Positions 58,481-64,000 of a stretch of DNA of 64,000 nucleotides are shown here, piece by piece. The DNA is from Pelodera strongyloides (lineage: Eukaryota; Nematoda; Chromadorea; Rhabditida; Rhabditidae), in the NCBI GenBank assembly GCA_036852015.1, contig JAANDG010000315.1, forward strand, positions 1 through 64,000. The letters run 5' to 3'. The notes under the pieces were generated by a model. The model worked only from the letters and a program-made list of their open reading frames with translations, was not told the DNA's origin and ran no database searches. Position 1 is the stretch's first letter, and the number at the start of each line of letters is the position of its first letter. Made by a program: the position numbers and the translations under genes.

Positions 58481-59307
58481 ACGTACTTACAATCAGCTAT
58501 TTATGATCCAGATCCACGACTTACGCTTTCTGAGACAAGACTGAATCATCTGAACTAAAGTTATATACTTGAAGATTATTCTTGGTCTCTGGGTCAGTGC
58601 AAAGCGATGCCATAGTTTGAAATTCACAAACTCCTGAAGGCCCAATACCCACTACCCACGAACGCTATAATGAAACTTTCGAACAAACTCCTAAGATACA
58701 AACTACTAACTCCATTCCTCTGGACAATCTAGTCTGTAGTCTGCATTCCAGCACACAACCCATATGATTCCACATTCCGCTACGATCCTCCATACACAAA
58801 TATCAAACAACAACCAACACACACCGCACAAACTCGCATATCCTCTTGAACTCCAATAGGTTTGTCCTTTACATTATGTTCACAACCAAAAACGTTCCCC
58901 CCTCATGTACAACCAAACATCAAGCACGCCGCATTCCATTGCCTGTTATTTCGTCTTTCATCTCTGACAATGAGTGAGAAAAATGTTGCAAGTCCTGCAA
59001 GCGATCGCCCTTTTTTTCTGCAAAATGAGTGCTGCGCGAGGCGAGGAACGGGTACTTCTTTTAACCTCACGCGGTCGCAGCTCGGCTCGGAAATAGCACC
59101 AGGTGCTAACAAGCAAATAGAGTGACTTTTCGTGCCGCCTTTCCGTTTTTGGGTGTGTGCTTTTTGTGGTGCGATGCGTCAATTCGAAGCACCAGTGCGT
59201 GCGCGATGTCATACTCGAACGCACGAGGTCTATAGTGTCTTCAGATGACCGAACTAAACAGCTGTATCAAAGTGAGGGACGGTGTCAAAACATGTATCAA
59301 GTACCAA

Positions 59308-59494
59308 TTAAAGCGAAACACCGGCCGGTTTTTGAAACGCAACGTGGACAACTGAATGTGAATCTTACGTACTTACGCTACTTTGCTCGAATTTAGCTCA
59401 ATTGTTTATTCTAATTTACGGTTATTTGCAGAAGCCGCATAAGAATGCTGGTCTACTCGATGCGTTTCAAAAACCGGCCGGTATTTCGCTTTAA
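59308..59494. mobile_element. TTAAAGCG inverted-repeat element, full copy, best preserved
   Basis: 187 bp with near-perfect terminal repeats, TTAAAGCGAAACACCGGCCGG and CCGGCCGGTATTTCGCTTTAA. It is the best reference copy in the window. Confidence 0.9.
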
Positions 59495-60136
59495 TGAATC
59501 TATCACCCTCCAAAACCAGCACAGTTCCACTTTACTGATGCTATGACTCTAGCAACTCTTCGGGGTTCAAAAGTGAAGAGAATACATTTTACAGTCTGTG
59601 CGTAATTCGTCACCCTAATGCTCTAGGGTGAATCTCCTACAATATATCTTCCGTAAATCTCCCATCCCATGTTTTTGTGACTTGTCACATATCTAGAATC
59701 GGGACTAATAACACCTTTGTCGCTGCCGATTTACCTCATTTGCTCGGTTATGACCTGATACAAGATACAAGTCTCAGTATCTAGCAGTCTCCGCATCAAA
59801 ACACAATCCAAACCTCGTGATTAAAAAGAGTATCATTTCCAATCTCACATCTGCTAGGCCTGTCTAGTCTAGGCATTTTCCTAGCGGTATCCTAGCGCCA
59901 AAAGAAACTCGTTTTCCTTTGTTCGTCACTTTAAAGATTTCGAAATGAGGGAAACCATAACTCAGAAACGACTAAAAATGCTGCCAGAGAGCGGCAGTCG
60001 CGCGAGACCGAGAGACACATAGAATAACCTCCTTGCGCGCAGAGAAGCAGGCGACACCTTCAAAACACGCGCACGATGGGTCAAAATGTGCGCGAAACTC
60101 GCGTGCAGATGCTAGCCGGGATGACCTCAGCCGTAT

Positions 60137-60325
60137 GTGTCCCGGTTAGTGACCGTGCCAGAAACCGTGCCAGCTAGCAGCACCGCAACAACGATGGGGT
60201 CATTCAGATCACGCGGGCCCAGGGTGAGGGAAACACCACCACATGTGGGAAACAATCCTCGTGAACCTCAGAAACCAATGGTAACTGGTACAGACAACAA
60301 CAACAACAACCTGCCAAGGGTTTAG
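60137..60325 (+). CDS. 62-codon open frame before a dispersed repeat
   Basis: Thr/Pro/Asn-rich frame (VTVPETVPASSTATT ... NNNNNLPRV) ending in TAG, just upstream of the 60342 repeat. It could be the end of a transposon ORF or of a gene's last exon; no homology recognised and no convincing acceptor. Confidence 0.15.
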   Translation: MSRLVTVPETVPASSTATTMGSFRSRGPRVRETPPHVGNNPREPQKPMVTGTDNNNNNLPRV

Positions 60326-60341
60326 ATTGCGAATTGAGGGA

Positions 60342-60440
60342 ACAGCTTAGGGTATCTTTTGGTTTGCGAGCTAATAGTCACTACCTCAAGAACTTGTCTT
60401 CTTTGTTCCTACGACTCGTTGATCCAATAAATATTTATTA
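60342..60440 (+). mobile_element. Dispersed repeat with 3' AATAAA, plus copy
   Basis: cttagggtatcttttggttt ... tacgactcgttgatccaataaatatt. It follows a 62-codon open frame (60137-60325) that may belong to the same element. Confidence 0.7.
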
Positions 60441-60680
60441 TTATAAGGCAATACCGTATTACCAAATATGAATGGGCAAGACGAGTTGCAGGAATGTACA
60501 ATCACCCCAATCATTGTCACCCAGACCCCGAAGCCGATCAGTAACACGAGTACATAAACAGTAATCACGTAACAACCAAACTACACTACACTCTGCCACG
60601 ACTTCATGCATAAAAATAACCAGAAGCAGACAGTCACGAACACATCCCATATCTCGAACATATCTGTGCTCAGGACCTCC

Positions 60681-60775
60681 GCGGAACCTGTCAAATTATC
60701 CAAATTCAATATACTTTGAATTTGAACGCCCTTGAATAAAGGTGTACGCTCTTGAAGCGTAAAAGATTTATTTTT
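60681..60775 (+). mobile_element. Dispersed repeat ending in AATAAA plus stem-loop, copy C
   Basis: gctcaggacctccgcggaa, AATAAA at 60735-60740, stem-loop TACGCTCTTGAAGCGTA at 60745-60761, then aaaagatttattttt. The end sequence is nearly identical to copy B. Confidence 0.7.
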
Positions 60776-63134
60776 ATATCTATAGGAAACTTTTCAAATT
60801 CCAATATTCAATTCAATTTGCACGATCTTCAATCCTGTCTACCAACATCCTTTGGTATAATTGGTATAATGAAAAATCCAGTTCTTTTTGAATTCGACTT
60901 TGCAAGTACCTTTGCAACTTTGCATTTGCCTCTTTTTTTCTAGGTAAATTCTGAGTACATCACTAAATCACTATTCACTATGCGTATTTCCGGGTTTTCA
61001 ACAACCACAACCTCATCCAACCCATTTCGGTAAACAAAACGCGGACATGTGCATATTTTGCCATAAAATACGGTACGCATAAACGGTAAGCCGACAAAAT
61101 GGGCAACTTTATGGGTGCCACAGCCACGTTGTGTGTTTACCATAACATAAACACAGAGTCATCAACAGTGTATGCGTCACGGGTCTAATGTAAATCATCT
61201 ACGTCACATCCGGAAATTTATCTTCGTAACATGTAGGGGGGACTTGCAATAAATCTGTACTTTCATTTGCAGTGGGGGAAACTAAATTCTAATTCTCTGT
61301 AATAGTTTGTTCGTGCCCTCCATCTTCTATTCTATCTGCATAGTAACAGGTATCTGAGGTATCTATAGGAAGAAATTTCAAAGCCTCTAGTTCCGTGACT
61401 ATACATATTCTCCATTCTCCAGTCATACACTGAAGCTATACTACAAACAGTTTGTAGCTCACGCTCACCTAGACTACTACGATCCTACGATGCAATTTTT
61501 GACTACGACGCTGATTTGTACCCCACCGTCACGCAATCTATACGAACTACGACATCACCAGATCACCGGATGCAAAATTTGTAGGCCCAGTGAGTCAATA
61601 CTTCGGACAATTCGGTGGTGGTTTGCGCAGATTTTACTTTTCGCTTCAGGAAGACCAAATCCGTAAACCTCCCGCGGTTTGATTCACTGATGTCTGCCAC
61701 GCGATTCAGAAGCATACAAACATCCTACCTTCCACTGACTGTTTACACAACAAAAACAACGGTTCAACAGCGGAAAGCCTAGGGAGAGAAAAAGAAAAAG
61801 AAGAAAGGAAGACTAGAATAGCCCGGATTTCGTACCGTACCACGAGACTGAATATTCATCCGATTGGGAAAAGATTCAGATCACTCCACGAATTAAATTA
61901 TCCAAATTCCACATATCTATCAAACCAGGTTACGCAGTGAGGGCACTTACCCAGTGCAGGGTTCCGTATCCAAGAAAGTAAAACCTAACAATGGACTCAC
62001 GAACTGTGAGCCTTTCCAAGACTCTAAACTCTAAACTACCCGACACATACGTTTTACGTTTTCAGGAATAAACCCGGCTTGGCTACCTATATATGTATAC
62101 ACATACTATGGCTTACGGCTATGGCTGCACAGTAAAATAAACTCACAATGCTCATTAACCAAGACCCACATTCCTTCCAAACTCCATAAGCCATAACGAA
62201 AAACAACAACAACCAATTATCCCACAAATCCTGGTATAAACTAGTTCCAGATCTGTCTAGCCAAATCTATTTTCCATTCCTTACATTCCTTTCTTACTTT
62301 TCCCATGCTTACTCACATGATGCTTATGCGAGGTGGTGAATGTTTTTGTTATTTCCTTTGGTCACTTAAAAGAGGTCTTCGACCTACACAAGCTGCGCGA
62401 GGAGCACATCGGTCAACTCGTTTCTGTTATTCGATGCGCATGCCTGGTGCACAAAGTGTCACACGTAAACAACAAGTTGCGCGCATCAAAAACAAAATAA
62501 GACCATAGGTTTCCGAACAAGAGCAACAAACCAACCACATGAATCATGCATGCATGAACAAAGACCCAACTTTTTGTTTACTCTGGCTGGGAAAAGAAAA
62601 TATGGCTAAAAATATTTATGCTCAAATATTCTACACCATTTCAACTTCTTGATGTATCGTACACAATCAAACAAGCAAACGTTTGGGTTCTTGCTTCGAA
62701 TCATAACATCATCATCATCATTTACGTTCTACATAATAACTCCGGCTCCAGACCTCAAAAAGCGGTGTTCCAGACTAGACTCGAACCTCTAACGCATGTT
62801 TCAAATGTCACGCCGTTGCAATTTTGCAATCAGTGTGTGGACATTGAATTTCGCAATCACAGAACGAGGGAGAGAGAGAGGTTCTCTCTCCACTCTTTCG
62901 CTTCACAGACCCAGACTACACTACATACTACCCCAATTTTGGGGATAGACGAGTTCCGCCGGCGAAAAAAAAGGAAAGAGAGAGAGAGAGAGAGAGAGAA
63001 CAGAGAATCTCGGAAAGTAGCCAATCGTCTGCAAACAGCTGGCCATCGGCCAAGAGAAATCCAGAGAACCTGGGAACGGAAAGAGGAAAACCGAGAGACT
63101 GAGACGGAGAGGGCACACGTGTGTGCAGAGTGCC

Positions 63135-63202
63135 TATGTCCAGTGAGGAGGACCTCCACGACGAGGTGTTCGAGGACAGAGAGATCGGGGAGCTCGGTGC
63201 TA
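63135..63202 (+). CDS. Candidate first coding exon of an unidentified plus-strand gene
   Basis: ATG opens 22 codons, MSSEEDLHDEVFEDREIGEL and two more, acidic and of ordinary composition, ending at a plausible donor AG|GTACGA. Without splicing the frame stops at 63230-63232 (TGA). The surrounding sequence is purine-rich, as near a start region. The Kozak context is poor (C at -3) and I recognise no family. It could equally be chance. Confidence 0.2.
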
Positions 63203-63762
63203 GGTACGAGCCGGCGCCACGACCCGAGTGACACCGCCGCCCGGCAAGACATAACGACAAGGCTACTCGAAAAACGACGAATGTTGGAGAGAAAGTTTTT
63301 CGCTCTTTTTCGTCGTCTTTTTTTTATCACCCTCACCCCGAGCCCGCCATGGCAGCCGGCCAACTACACACATACAAACGCATGCACTTTAGTGAGTGAA
63401 GGGTGACAGAAAGAAGAATAAGAGAAAATGGGGGACTGACAAAGAAAGGAAATAATGGAGACAAAGTACAGACTTGATTATGGTTTACTTGTAGTAATGC
63501 CATAACATAAGTGTAACGTTTAGTTGAACGAAAGATTAAGAGTCAGACTACGAGAGAGTGTGTGGGAATCGAGAAGAGCACATACGACTACCGTAGTCCA
63601 ATTTTTAAAGAATTGTTGATTTGTACAACAAGAAGAAAGAATCCAAACATTAATACCAAGTTACCAAGTCTTACTACCTTATATAATTCAATGTGGTTGA
63701 GCACAAATTCAAGATATCAAAAACTACCCAAGAAAATTAGGATTCAGAGTTACGGAAAACAC

Positions 63763-63938
63763 ACGTGTGGAATGCCTACCGTATATATCTCGACATTTGT
63801 CGAACACCAATCAATTTCTTTAGAAATTTGCATATTGTATGGTTTACGGACAACAAACGTATGGAATGTCTACCGTATCTATCTCAACATTTACAGAACA
63901 CAAATCAATTTTTTTAGAAATTTGCATATTGTATGATT
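63763..63938. repeat. Two-copy tandem duplication of about 91 bp
   Basis: ggaatgcctaccgtatatat ... agaaatttgcatattgtatg is repeated as ggaatgtctaccgtatctat ... agaaatttgcatattgtatg. It causes the repeated ends of a 124-codon open frame that has no other coding signs. Confidence 0.8.
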
Positions 63939-64000
63939 ATTGATGAAACAACAACATCTTTCAAGTACTTTTGAAAAGTACACAAACATTCGGACACGGA

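Larger units (their letters stand above)
55979..64000. other. Region upstream of the first QARS exon found
   Basis: The preceding QARS exon (IER.DF region) was looked for on the minus strand by eye and not found, so this is probably a large QARS intron. It holds repeats listed separately, a GA tract (58027-58092) and a second GA patch (62973-63001). Confidence 0.45.

Noticed and set aside
61951..62040. Minus-strand exon-like stretch ending at a perfect GTAAGT (FYFLGYGTLHW)
   Set aside because: Short frame, no good acceptor and no match to the missing QARS segments.
62618..63406. 262-codon open frame on the plus strand and a 168-codon frame opposite
   Set aside because: Both run through GA tracts and have Arg/Glu- or Ser/Leu-biased translation with no homology; the opposed open frames are an effect of composition.
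1..64000. CRISPR array, bacterial operon, integrated virus
   Set aside because: No spacer-type direct repeats, no bacterial gene layout, and no reverse transcriptase, capsid or integrase frames were seen; the regular array is 129-bp and contiguous.

Overview
This is metazoan nuclear DNA. It has spliced genes with GT/AG introns, a PIM-family kinase, a eukaryotic-type glutaminyl-tRNA synthetase, introns up to 7.8 kb, and a heavy load of GA/CT microsatellites and short inverted-repeat elements. There is no sign of bacterial, organellar or viral organisation. PIM kinases are absent from insects but abundant in sponges, cnidarians and chordates, so an early-branching or non-ecdysozoan invertebrate is likely. 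I cannot name the species.

Two genes are supported exon by exon. A PIM-like serine/threonine kinase lies on the plus strand at 22732-27466. It has seven coding exons whose phases all join, and it encodes 425 residues. The C-terminal half of glutaminyl-tRNA synthetase (QARS, its last 154 residues) lies on the minus strand in five exons between 55978 and 40809. Its upstream exons were not found and probably lie beyond 64000. The two genes are convergent, with about 13 kb between their 3' ends.

Layout: 1-21.8 kb holds no recognisable gene. It carries inverted-repeat elements, GA/CT tracts, a 164-bp near-perfect palindrome and a tRNA-like SINE head. The PIM promoter region, exons and introns occupy 21.8-27.7 kb, with a second promoter-like patch inside intron 2. 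The 27.8-40.6 kb stretch is intergenic and is dominated by a roughly 16-copy array of a 129-bp repeat (34780-36838), in which nearly every unit carries a perfect TGACGTCA octamer. The 40.6-56 kb stretch is QARS, mostly intron filled with foldback elements. The 56-64 kb stretch is probably QARS intron or upstream sequence; it has more repeats and one weak candidate first exon on the plus strand.

At least four dispersed families can be defined from this window alone: a TTAAAGCGAAATACCGG inverted-repeat element (ten copies or fragments), a GAGGCC...GGCCTC element (four copies), a repeat ending in AATAAA plus a stem-loop (three copies), and an AT-rich inverted-repeat element (two copies). None contains a recognisable transposase, so all look non-autonomous. 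No rRNA, intact tRNA or CRISPR array was seen.
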